Source: Lachnospiraceae bacterium | GTDB taxonomy: Bacteria; Bacillota; Clostridia; Lachnospirales; Lachnospiraceae | Direction of reading: 5' to 3' | DNA: 8,114 nucleotides | NCBI GenBank assembly: GCA_900770225.1 | Contig: CAAGJU010000237.1 | Span: 1-8,114 of the forward strand | Part shown: positions 1 through 6,260 of the stretch, one piece after another | Numbering within the stretch: the stretch's first letter is position 1 | How the letters are laid out: each line of letters opens with the position of its first letter | Translations under genes and position numbers: made by a program | Notes under the pieces: generated by a model | Told to the model about the DNA's origin: nothing | The model's database searches: none | What the model saw: only the letters and a program-made list of their open reading frames with translations

Positions 1-31
1 CATGCCCCGAAACTGCCTGCGTGTCGACGGC

Positions 32-697
32 TTAATACAGTAGTTTGCGTTTGTCCTGCAGGCATTTTTGCACGACGCTGTTCTCACCGAGAACCATGAG
101 CGTCATATCCCGTGTCAGCATCGTGTCAGGTGTCACCGTGAGGTTCAGGTCATCGCCGTTGCGGATGCCCATGATGGTAATCTGATATCTGCGGCGGATA
201 TCCAGCTCGCCGACGGTGTGCCCGACCCATCCTTCCGGCATCTCAATCTCATACACAGCGTGGTCGGACGAAATGGGAATGTAATCAAGAATTCTGTCGA
301 TACTGCAGCGGACGGCTGTCCAGGCGGCCATCTGCTTTTCCGGATAGACGACGTCATCAGCGCCTATTTTTTTCAGGAAATTCTCATGGATCGCACTGGA
401 TGCGCGGGCTACGATTTTCTGTGCACCAAGCTCCTTCAGCAGGGAAGTTGTGATGACGGAATCCTGGAAGTGATCGCCAATGGCTACAATACAGCAGTCA
501 AAATTCCGCACGCCGAGCTGATTCAGAAAATTGCGGTCGGTGCTGTCACCGATCTGCGCATTCGTCACATAATCCATGACGTCGTTGACGCGCTGCTCGT
601 TTCTGTCGACGGCGAGCACTTCATCATTCATTTCATGCAGCTTTTTGGCGATGTTTCCGCCGAATCTTCCAAGACCGATCAGTAATATGGATTTCAT
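32..697 (-). CDS. ktrA: KtrA/TrkA-family RCK potassium-transport gating subunit
   Basis: Cytosolic regulatory subunit of a Ktr-type K+ uptake system. In this family an octameric RCK ring binds nucleotide (ATP/ADP/NAD) and opens or closes the KtrB pore. The 221-residue product has the normal family length. Residues 1 to about 135 form the RCK_N Rossmann fold, with the dinucleotide motif GLGRFGG at 8-14 and the ribose-binding acidic residue D31 after the second strand (LAVDRN). Residues about 140-221 form the RCK_C domain, which in Firmicutes KtrA proteins can bind c-di-AMP; whether this one does cannot be read from the sequence. The ATG start is supported by GAGGAGGT on the minus strand (705-712), 7 nt upstream. 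It lies 177 nt downstream of ktrB on the same strand, so co-transcription is likely; I see no convincing promoter in the gap. Only 31 bases follow the stop in this window. Confidence 0.95.
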   Translation of the reverse strand: MKSILLIGLGRFGGNIAKKLHEMNDEVLAVDRNEQRVNDVMDYVTNAQIGDSTDRNFLNQLGVRNFDCCIVAIGDHFQDSVITTSLLKELGAQKIVARASSAIHENFLKKIGADDVVYPEKQMAAWTAVRCSIDRILDYIPISSDHAVYEIEMPEGWVGHTVGELDIRRRYQITIMGIRNGDDLNLTVTPDTMLTRDMTLMVLGENSVVQKCLQDKRKLLY

Positions 698-874
698 TCT
701 GTGAACCTCCTCATGATGTGCGTGTCATACGTGTGCTAATCGGATCAGTAAGTCATTCTCTCATTTTTGCATAAGCGCAATGCGGGGCCTGACTTCAGAC
801 ACTGATATTATGCTGTCAGAGTATCGAAATTTTCATGCCTGCGGTCTGTCATTTTCATCTCAGCTCCGACCGGA

Positions 875-2230
875 TCAACCTACGGTGATGTGCTCCAGCG
901 GCAGCTTTCCGGTGCTGCGGTCGTTCGAGAGGGTGGCATAGATCAGCGTCAGACCACCGACACGTCCCGCGTACATCAGAAGCATCAGCAGGATCCGTGA
1001 GATCGTGTGAAGCCCCGGCGTAATGCCGAGCGTGAGACCTACGGTGCCGACCGCCGAAGCTGTCTCGAAGAGGCAGGTCAGCATCGGGATGCCTTCAACA
1101 CGGCTGATGATGATGGCTGACAGGGAAAACAGAAAAATATACATCAGCAGCAGAGCAGATGCTTTTCTGGCTGTGTCCTCGTCAATGCGGCGCCGGAACA
1201 GCGGCGTGCTGCTGCTCCGCCGGAAGACGCTGAGCATCTGTGAGAAAAGCACGGCGACGGTGGTCGTCTTCATGCCGCCGGCCGTGGAGCCCGGCGATCC
1301 GCCGATCAGCATCAACACGATGAAAATAAATACGCCGGCCTCGCTCAGCTTCGTCAGATCCGTGGTGTTGAAGCCTGCCGTTCTCGTTGTGACGGACTGG
1401 AAGAAGGACGCGAGGATGCGGGTCGGCGCCGCTGTGCCACCGTATTCACAGACGTAAAAATATATGGCCGGAATGACGATCAGAGCCAGCGTCATGATCA
1501 GCACGGTTTTTGTCTGCATCCGGTAACGGGAGAAATGAGGCCCCTTCGTGATCATGTCGTTCCAGGTGACAAAGCCGATACCGCCGATGACGATCAACGC
1601 CATAATGGTGATGTTCACAACGGGATTGCCTTCGAATGCCGTCAGACTTGAAAACTTCCCGCTCTCACGTCCCATCAGATCAAATCCCGCATTGCAGAAG
1701 GCTGAAACGGAGTGAAAAACAGCGTACCATATGCCCCGGGCTGTTCCGAAACGCGGTATGAACACCGTCATGAGGCTCACGGCGCCGGCGCCCTCCACAA
1801 TGGCTGTGAACAGCAGAATAAAGCGGGTGATTCGCAGGATGCCCGAGAGATAGGGAGCGTTGATGGAATCCGCCATCATATTCCGCTCGACGAGGCTGAT
1901 TTTTCTGCCGGAAAAAAGAACGATGGCAATGGCCATGGTGATGATGCCGAGACCGCCGATCTGGATCAGAATCAGGATGATGAGCTGGCCGAAGGCGGAC
2001 CAGTAGGTGCCTGTATCCTGAACGACAAGCCCCGTCACGCAGGAGGCGGATACAGAGGTGAAAAGCGCGTCAGCAAACGACGCATGGCCTTCTCCTGCCC
2101 TGGATACCGGAAGCGTGAGCAGAACGGCACCCGTAAAGATCAGCAGAAGAAATCCGACAATGATAGCCTGCGATGAATTCAGGCTTTTCAGCCCTTTGGT
2201 TCTGAAATTATGTGATCTGTGTGAATGCAA
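875..2230 (-). CDS. ktrB: KtrB/TrkH-family potassium uptake membrane subunit
   Basis: Integral-membrane K+ (often Na+-coupled) translocating subunit, partner of the adjacent KtrA. The 451 residues match KtrB length and show the four-fold pseudo-repeat of M1-pore-M2 units. The selectivity-filter segments are SASCVTGLV (61-69), SAFCNAGF (176-183), TTRTAGF (281-287) and SAVGTVGLT (392-400), each with its conserved filter glycine. Other family signatures are the glycine-rich gate segment GGSPGSTAGGMKTTT (310-324) in the third repeat's M2 region and GRVGGLTL (422-429) near the C-terminus. The C-terminal ending (EHITVG) is also typical. The start is a TTG codon (plus-strand CAA at 2228-2230), supported by a GAGGG ribosome binding site at 2240-2244; no better in-frame start precedes the first membrane helix. 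It is divergent from cooS. No ydaO-type c-di-AMP riboswitch is evident in the leader. Confidence 0.95.
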   Translation of the reverse strand: MHSHRSHNFRTKGLKSLNSSQAIIVGFLLLIFTGAVLLTLPVSRAGEGHASFADALFTSVSASCVTGLVVQDTGTYWSAFGQLIILILIQIGGLGIITMAIAIVLFSGRKISLVERNMMADSINAPYLSGILRITRFILLFTAIVEGAGAVSLMTVFIPRFGTARGIWYAVFHSVSAFCNAGFDLMGRESGKFSSLTAFEGNPVVNITIMALIVIGGIGFVTWNDMITKGPHFSRYRMQTKTVLIMTLALIVIPAIYFYVCEYGGTAAPTRILASFFQSVTTRTAGFNTTDLTKLSEAGVFIFIVLMLIGGSPGSTAGGMKTTTVAVLFSQMLSVFRRSSSTPLFRRRIDEDTARKASALLLMYIFLFSLSAIIISRVEGIPMLTCLFETASAVGTVGLTLGITPGLHTISRILLMLLMYAGRVGGLTLIYATLSNDRSTGKLPLEHITVG

Positions 2231-2441
2231 GATTTTTTTCCCTCATGTCATTATACGTTACGGCTCTTTATATGAGGCACCAATTGTGTGATTCGCGTTT
2301 ACTGGGGTATTGTATCACAAAACCTTCCGCCATACGATACGTGTCTGCCGGTATCACCACCGTTTACCTGACTTTAACCTTATGACGTGAACGGAATATC
2401 ATCTGATGATTTTTCGAAGGTATCGGGCATGCATTTACGGT

Positions 2442-2553
2442 GCGTGTATATGTAAATTCGTGCGTATCGCCTGTGAAAACGGAAGTTGATTCATCAGGCA
2501 CAGCACATCATATAGCGTGTATATACGTGCGTGCCGCCTGTGTAAACAGGAGT
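2442..2553. repeat. Imperfect direct repeat upstream of the cooS promoter
   Basis: Copy A (2442-2486) and copy B (2515-2553) begin 73 nt apart. They share, in order, GCGTGTATAT, CGTGCGT, CGCCTGTG and AAAC, with a 6-nt length difference after the first block and scattered mismatches. Copy B ends 7 nt before the -35 box of the cooS promoter. It may be a duplicated regulatory site or the remains of a tandem duplication. The repeat is directly visible; its function is inference. Confidence 0.65.
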
Positions 2554-2560
2554 GCAGCGA

Positions 2561-2589
2561 TTGACAGCTCTCCATATCTATGATATCAT
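2561..2589 (+). promoter_or_regulatory. Sigma-A-type promoter of cooS
   Basis: A perfect -35 box TTGACA (2561-2566), a 17-nt spacer and -10 TATCAT (2584-2589) predict a start near 2596 and a leader of about 120 nt. The -10 lies inside a perfect 10-bp palindrome ATGATATCAT (2580-2589), which could be an operator blocking polymerase. No standard redox or CO-sensor site is recognised. Confidence 0.75.
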
Positions 2590-2717
2590 CACTAAATCAT
2601 ATTTACATGGTATATATTATAGGAATTGTGCAGGACTAACAGCAGACAGTGCCGGATGAATTGTTTGTACAACAGCCGAAATCCGAAACTGTCCGATGCT
2701 GCAGGAGGGAAAACAGC

Positions 2718-4772
2718 GTGGGAAAGCAATACAAGAAGATTCACAGCCACAGGAATATCATCGGATTTGACAAAAACGGAATTCCAACCGTGATCCTGAA
2801 GTCAGATCATCAGGACGATCAGGATGACCCGAAGGCATTTATCAAAGATTATACCGATGCCGTAAGCGCCTATCGTAAGACGTTTCCGTCAAAACAGGAT
2901 GTCATCGATCAGACGCCGGATCCAGCGGTACGCGAACTGCTGATTCGGGAGACGGAGCTCGGTATTGAAAATACGTTCGACAGATTCGATCAGCAGAAAC
3001 CGCAGTGTACCTTCGGTCTTGCGGGAACATGCTGCAAGAATTGCAACATGGGTCCCTGCCGGATCACGGCGAAATCTCCCCGCGGCATCTGCGGCGCAGA
3101 CGCGGATCTGATCGTTGCAAGGAATCTCTGCCGTTCTTCTGCCGGCGGAGCTGCGCAGCACGGAGCGCATGGCCGCGAGGTGATGCTCGAACTGAAATGG
3201 GCGGCGGAGGGAAGACTTGACATCCCGCTCATCGGCAGACAGAAGATTATTTCCACAGCCAGTGCTTTTGGCATTAAGACGAAAAACCGCCCGCTGAAAA
3301 ATATCGCGAAGGATCTGGCAAATGCGCTTCTTTCGGATCTTTCCAACACCGATCCGGAAAAGCCCTACCAGACGCTCTATGCCTGCGGCGCACCTGAGCG
3401 GGTGAAGATCTGGGAGGATCTCGATATCATTCCGATCAGTTCCTACCATGAAGTCTCGGAGAGTTTTCACCGCACCTGCGTGGGCAACGACGGCGACTGG
3501 CGCAGTGTCATGCAGCAGTTCCTGCGCAACGGCCTGGCGTTTACTTTTTCCGGGGTTGTCGGAACCAGCATTGCGACGGACTGCCTGTTCGGCGTTGGAG
3601 ACCGTGTCACGGCGATGACCAATACCGGAGCCCTGAAGAAAAATACTGTCAACATTGCCGTGCATGGCCACCTGCCGCTGCTGGTCAATCAGATCGTAGC
3701 GGTCGGAAAGGAGCCTGCCTACATTGAGAAGGCGAAAGCGGCCGGTGCGGACGGCATCCAGTTCTACGGCATCTGCTGTTCCGGCCTTTCGGCGATGTAC
3801 CGTTATGACGGCGTTATCCCGCTGTCAAATGCGGTTTCCGCCGAGCTCGTCCTCGGAACCGGCGCCCTTGATCTGTGGGTGGCCGACGTACAGGATGTTT
3901 TCCCTGGCATCATGAATGTGGCGAACTGTTTCAAGACGACCGTTGTCACAACCTCCGATTCGGCAAGGCTTCCCGGCGCGGAGCGCTATGAGTTCGACCA
4001 TCATCACTCCAACGTGCAGGATGCCAGAAAGCTTGCCGAAAAAATCGTAGACCGGGCGATCGAGAGCTATGCTGCCCGCCGTGATGTGCCGGTTAATATT
4101 CCGGAATATCAGGTAGAAGCAGAGGTAGGTTTTTCCATGGAATATCTGGCAAAGAGATTCGGTTCTCTGAAGCCGGTCGCAGATGCCATCCGCGATGGAA
4201 AAATCCTCGGCATCGTCAACATGGTCGGCTGCAACAATCCAAAGGTGCCCTTTGAGCGCTGCATTGCCGACGTTACGAAAACGCTGATCGAGAATAACGT
4301 CATCGTTCTGACCAACGGCTGCGCCTCCTATCCGCTGATGAAGCTCGGTTACTGCGCACGGTCGGGAAGAATCTTCGCCGGTAAAAAGCTGCAGGAATTC
4401 CTGGGGGATGACCTGCCGCCTGTATGGCATGTGGGTGAATGCATTGACAACACGCGTTCCACGCAGATTTTTGCCGGGATCGCGAAGGAGCTTCAGGTAC
4501 CGCTTCAGGACATGCCGTTTGCGATGTCCTCCCCGGAGTGGGGCAATGAGAAGGGTATTGACGCGGCGCTTGCCTTCCGTCTCAACGGTATCAACAGCTA
4601 CCACTGCGTCGAAGCGCCCATCTTCGGATCAAAGGATGTGACGGAGTTCCTGAAATACGGAAGCAGAGAGCTGCTCGGATCCGTCATGACTGTAGATGTG
4701 GATCCGGTTTCCCTCGCGCACCGGATCATCGATGACATGAAAGAAAAACGTCAGAAACTCGGCTGGGGCTGA
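2718..4772 (+). CDS. cooS: CooS-family protein (anaerobic CO dehydrogenase scaffold) with a Cys-to-Asp change in the C-cluster
   Basis: The chosen start is GTG at 2718, 8 nt after AGGAGGG (2703-2709), giving 684 residues. The frame stays open to a GTG at 2649, but that start has no good ribosome binding site. Compared from memory with CODH-II of C. hydrogenoformans, the D/B-cluster cysteines are complete (C97, C105, C106, C109, C114, C125), and an N-terminal extension of about 58 residues precedes them. For the C-cluster, the HGH motif (316-318), C353-C354 (GICCSG), C505 (VGCNN), C535 (NGCAS), Ni-ligand-type C575 (GECIDN) and Lys612 (NEKG) are kept. The ligand Cys333 of CODH-II aligns with Asp393 (VQDVFP, codon GAT). 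Channel histidines 148 and 151 remain; the next two are Glu154 and Leu157. There are no cooC, cooF or acs neighbours. The fold is certain. The function is probably not CO oxidation: an Fe/S/O hybrid cluster as in CooS-V is the better inference. Database annotation as 'carbon-monoxide dehydrogenase catalytic subunit' is likely. Confidence 0.9.
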   Translation: MGKQYKKIHSHRNIIGFDKNGIPTVILKSDHQDDQDDPKAFIKDYTDAVSAYRKTFPSKQDVIDQTPDPAVRELLIRETELGIENTFDRFDQQKPQCTFGLAGTCCKNCNMGPCRITAKSPRGICGADADLIVARNLCRSSAGGAAQHGAHGREVMLELKWAAEGRLDIPLIGRQKIISTASAFGIKTKNRPLKNIAKDLANALLSDLSNTDPEKPYQTLYACGAPERVKIWEDLDIIPISSYHEVSESFHRTCVGNDGDWRSVMQQFLRNGLAFTFSGVVGTSIATDCLFGVGDRVTAMTNTGALKKNTVNIAVHGHLPLLVNQIVAVGKEPAYIEKAKAAGADGIQFYGICCSGLSAMYRYDGVIPLSNAVSAELVLGTGALDLWVADVQDVFPGIMNVANCFKTTVVTTSDSARLPGAERYEFDHHHSNVQDARKLAEKIVDRAIESYAARRDVPVNIPEYQVEAEVGFSMEYLAKRFGSLKPVADAIRDGKILGIVNMVGCNNPKVPFERCIADVTKTLIENNVIVLTNGCASYPLMKLGYCARSGRIFAGKKLQEFLGDDLPPVWHVGECIDNTRSTQIFAGIAKELQVPLQDMPFAMSSPEWGNEKGIDAALAFRLNGINSYHCVEAPIFGSKDVTEFLKYGSRELLGSVMTVDVDPVSLAHRIIDDMKEKRQKLGWG

Positions 4773-4794
4773 CGGGCAGGGACTTCGAGAAACA

Positions 4795-4823
4795 TTGACG
4801 CAGTCTCATGCCGGTGATAGAAT
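4795..4823 (+). promoter_or_regulatory. Promoter for a small RNA downstream of cooS
   Basis: -35 TTGACG (4795-4800), a 17-nt spacer and -10 TAGAAT (4818-4823) predict a start at about 4830. The next open reading frame with a ribosome binding site is about 290 nt away, beyond an intrinsic terminator, so the promoter most plausibly serves a non-coding RNA. Confidence 0.65.
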
Positions 4824-4829
4824 GCAGAT

Positions 4830-4915
4830 AACAAAAGGTGCTGCCGTTGAAGAACGGTCCGCCTTGGTTATACTTCAAAAAAGCAGCTAACTTTGGTCGG
4901 TGCGGCTGCTTTTTT
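4830..4915 (+). ncRNA. Putative structured small RNA, about 86 nt
   Basis: A good promoter lies 7 nt upstream and a strong terminator closes the unit. The transcript would begin with a long interrupted hairpin: ATAAC (4828-4832) with GTTAT (4867-4871), AAGGTG (4835-4840) with CGCCTT (4860-4865, one G-U), and CCGTT (4844-4848) with AACGG (4853-4857) around a GAAG loop. The terminator stem follows. GCTGC at 4840-4844 could instead pair with GCAGC at 4883-4887, the left arm of the terminator, so an attenuator-like switch is possible. I do not recognise it as 6S RNA, SRP RNA, tmRNA or a standard riboswitch, and no credible short reading frame is seen. It may instead be only the 3' end of the cooS message. 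Confidence 0.5.
4877..4915 (+). terminator. Rho-independent terminator after cooS / the small RNA
   Basis: An 11-bp perfect stem, AAAAAAGCAGC (4877-4887) with GCTGCTTTTTT (4905-4915), encloses a 17-nt loop and ends in six T. The A-run on the left arm means it could also work on the minus strand. Confidence 0.85.
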
Positions 4916-4940
4916 GATGCTCAGAATTCCTGGTTTGCCG

Positions 4941-5003
4941 AATACTGATAACTGTGACAACAATACTGATCATTGTCAGGATAATATGATAACAGTGTCA
5001 AAA
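4941..5003. repeat. Three phased 21-bp tandem repeats upstream of dgkA
   Basis: Units begin at 4941, 4962 and 4983, an exact 21-bp period (about two helical turns). The units start AATACTGATAACTGTGACA, AATACTGATCATTGTCAGG and AATATGATAACAGTGTCA; the third lacks one base after AATA. Units 2 and 3 contain a dyad TGA...TCA. The array ends 57 nt before the dgkA -35 box. This looks like a binding array for a protein on one face of the helix, but no known operator is recognised. Confidence 0.6.
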
Positions 5004-5060
5004 GTCATCATATCATACAAGTATATTCTGCGCGGCGTATATGGATTACCCGGACCGGCG

Positions 5061-5089
5061 TTGATGGAAGTCGCTGAAAATGGTATAAT
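5061..5089 (+). promoter_or_regulatory. Sigma-A-type promoter of dgkA
   Basis: -35 TTGATG (5061-5066), a 17-nt spacer and a perfect -10 TATAAT (5084-5089) predict a start near 5096, about 24 nt before the dgkA ATG. Confidence 0.8.
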
Positions 5090-5119
5090 TTCAGGTATCT
5101 GAAGAAGGGACTCTGCCGG

Positions 5120-5491
5120 ATGAAAAAGGAAAAGAAGAATCCGCTGTACAAAAGCTTTGGCTATGCGTTCCAGGGTATCTGGGCAGTCATACGGAAGGAA
5201 CGGAATATCAAGATTCACCTGTCGATCATGACGCTTGTCATCATCGCCGGATGTGTGCTGCATATATCCGTGACGGAATGGTGTATCTGCATGATTCTCT
5301 TTGCACAGGTGATCAGCCTGGAGATCGTGAATACGGCCGTGGAAGCCTGCGTAGACCTTGCGACAGAGGAATGGAAGCCGAAGGCCAAGCTGGCGAAGGA
5401 TGCGGCGGCGGGAGCGGTGCTGGTATCAGCAATCTTTGCTGCCATCATCGGACTGGTGATTTTCGTTCCCAAAGCACTGGCGTTATTGTAA
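5120..5491 (+). CDS. dgkA: Diacylglycerol kinase family protein (DgkA / undecaprenol kinase type)
   Basis: Small membrane lipid kinase. In Gram-positive bacteria the family mostly phosphorylates undecaprenol, feeding the cell-wall lipid carrier pool; some members act on diacylglycerol. The 123-residue length is typical. An N-terminal amphipathic segment contains the signature ERNIKIH (27-33), followed by three membrane helices (about 34-50, 54-73 and 96-118). The active-site block is E68-I-V-N71-T-A-V-E75 with D79, then KLAKDAAAGAV (90-100), matching the E-x-x-N-T-x-x-E signature and the Mg-ATP-binding residues of the family. The ATG start has GAAGGGA (5104-5110) 9 nt upstream and its own promoter. 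It stands alone, without the ybeY and era genes that often neighbour it. Substrate choice between undecaprenol and diacylglycerol cannot be decided here. Confidence 0.92.
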   Translation: MKKEKKNPLYKSFGYAFQGIWAVIRKERNIKIHLSIMTLVIIAGCVLHISVTEWCICMILFAQVISLEIVNTAVEACVDLATEEWKPKAKLAKDAAAGAVLVSAIFAAIIGLVIFVPKALALL

Positions 5492-5554
5492 CAGAGTTCC
5501 GGATCTGATGTATGGGGTGCCGGCATTGCCGGCGTAATGGCGATCGCATGAGGC

Positions 5555-5588
5555 ACGTGACCGGATTTGAAAAAATGATCCGGCATGT
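5555..5588 (+). other. Hairpin between dgkA and the phasin-like gene
   Basis: ACGTG and CCGGAT (5555-5566, with a bulged A) pair with ATCCGG and CATGT (5578-5588, one G-U) around an 11-nt loop. There is no T-run after it, so it is not a clear terminator. It may be a leader structure or a processing site in a dgkA-phasin transcript. A smaller GCCGG/CCGGC hairpin lies at about 5519-5533. Confidence 0.35.
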
Positions 5589-5652
5589 CCTGTACATGCA
5601 TGCATGATGCGGATGAAGCACATGGCGCTTCACAGCAGAAGGAGGGTTTGCT

Positions 5653-6045
5653 ATGGCTGACAATTTTGATTTCATGGATATCTTCAAAACGGGATTTCTG
5701 GCTGGCGTAGGCGCGGTTACGATGGGCGCTGAGAAGAGCAAGGAAATCGTGGACAAGTTCGTTGCAAAAGGAAAGATTACGGTAGAACAGGGAAAGGCTC
5801 TGAACCAGGAACTGAAGCACAAGGTGGATGATGCCGTTGCCGAGAGCAAGGACAAGGCACAGCAGTCGAAGAAGACAGTGGAAACGGCGAAAGCCGCGGG
5901 CGAAGCTGTCAAAAGCAATGACTTTGCGGAGTTTCTCAGCCACCTGACACCGGAACAGATGGCATCCCTGAAAGCTGCGATTGAGAAGAGCGGAGAACCG
6001 AAGACGGAAGATGCCGAACCGGCAGACACACCGGAAGAGGGCTGA
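5653..6045 (+). CDS. Phasin-like (PHA-synthesis-regulator family) helical protein
   Basis: The 130-residue product has three parts. A short hydrophobic/amphipathic N-terminal helix (about 8-25, FKTGFLAGVGAVTMG) is followed by a long charged helical stretch likely to form a coiled coil (about 26-90, rich in Lys, Glu and Ala). The tail is acidic and Pro/Glu-rich (about 112-130), and a segment LSHLTPEQMASLKAAIEK lies at 95-112. The composition resembles the phasin / polyhydroxyalkanoate-synthesis-regulator family, whose members coat lipid-like granules through amphipathic helices. Nothing else here points to PHA storage. It lies upstream of an AarF/UbiB-type gene, a pairing I recall from Clostridia, so a role as soluble partner in lipid or isoprenoid handling is a reasonable inference. 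The ATG start is supported by GGAGGG (5641-5646), 6 nt upstream. The family call is moderate; a plain 'hypothetical coiled-coil protein' is the alternative. Confidence 0.8.
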   Translation: MADNFDFMDIFKTGFLAGVGAVTMGAEKSKEIVDKFVAKGKITVEQGKALNQELKHKVDDAVAESKDKAQQSKKTVETAKAAGEAVKSNDFAEFLSHLTPEQMASLKAAIEKSGEPKTEDAEPADTPEEG

Positions 6046-6089
6046 TTAAACGGTGATACGATACTGCGCTCCAATTTATAGGGTCTGAT

Positions 6090-6123
6090 GGGTCCGGCCG
6101 GCACGTACCGGCCGGACCCTTTG
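6090..6123 (+). terminator. Strong GC-rich hairpin terminator after the phasin-like gene
   Basis: A perfect 12-bp stem, GGGTCCGGCCGG (6090-6101) with CCGGCCGGACCC (6108-6119), encloses a 6-nt loop and is followed by only TTTG. The stem is very stable and the T-run short, so termination may be partial, or it may act as a transcript-end stabiliser. Confidence 0.75.
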
Positions 6124-6260
6124 TACTGTATAAGTCCGTCTATGGCTTTGCGACGATAACAGGTATGAGCATGGAGCGATGCGAAGCAGCGCGAGAATGC
6201 GAATGCCTGTAGCGACGCGGGAGCACGTAGTGCGAAGCGGCGCGTAGACTTATACAGTAC
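6123..6260. repeat. 138-bp inverted-repeat-bounded element (MITE/REP-like)
   Basis: Perfect 14-bp terminal inverted repeats, GTACTGTATAAGTC (6123-6136) and GACTTATACAGTAC (6247-6260), bound the element. Inside are a second inverted pair, ACAGGTAT (6159-6166) with ATGCCTGT (6203-6210, one G-U), and a near-perfect direct repeat, TGCGAAGCAGCGCG (6180-6193) and TGCGAAGCGGCGCG (6231-6244). It has no coding capacity and no clear target-site duplication. The structure suits a non-autonomous mobile element or an intergenic REP-type repeat; a copy count in the genome would decide. Confidence 0.6.

Larger units (their letters stand above)
2231..2717. other. Divergent intergenic region between ktrB and cooS
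   Basis: This stretch of about 490 bases is richer in A+T than the flanking genes and holds no convincing gene. From left to right it contains the ktrB ribosome binding site (2240-2244), an interrupted palindrome ATCATCTGATGAT (2398-2410), an imperfect direct repeat (2442-2486 and 2515-2553), the cooS promoter (2561-2589) and a cooS leader of about 120 nt ending in AGGAGGG (2703-2709). The dense run of repeats and palindromes suggests regulator binding, but no known operator is recognised. Confidence 0.7.

Noticed and set aside
68..685. Long open frame (205 codons) opposite ktrA
   Set aside because: It lies wholly antisense to a clear RCK protein, has no family signature, and arises from the codon pattern of the real gene.
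2250..2255. Perfect -10 TATAAT on the minus strand ahead of ktrB
   Set aside because: Transcription would begin at about 2243, within the ribosome binding site (2240-2244), and no acceptable -35 lies 16-18 nt upstream.
2284..2300. CRP/FNR-like site TGTGA-N6-TTTAC, considered as a CO- or redox-sensor site
   Set aside because: Only one half-site is good, the other matches poorly, and it is about 260 nt from the cooS -35.
2889..3671. 260-codon open frame antisense to cooS (and another at 3825-4604)
   Set aside because: Shadow frames of a highly conserved metalloprotein; no domain or ribosome binding site supports them.
2718..4772. Hybrid-cluster protein (Hcp) as the identity of the CooS-family gene
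   Set aside because: The whole-length similarity, the paired GICCSG motif, the GECIDN Ni-ligand motif and the B/D-cluster cysteine pattern are those of CooS; only the likely cluster chemistry resembles Hcp.
4830..4915. Known riboswitch or housekeeping RNA (fluoride, preQ1, SRP, 6S) at the small RNA locus
   Set aside because: The invariant motifs of those classes are not present. The resemblance is limited to short strings such as CCGCCTTGG and the A-run.
4893..5102. 69-codon plus-strand frame between the small RNA and dgkA
   Set aside because: It begins with a TTG inside the terminator loop without a ribosome binding site, and runs through the 21-bp repeats and the dgkA promoter.
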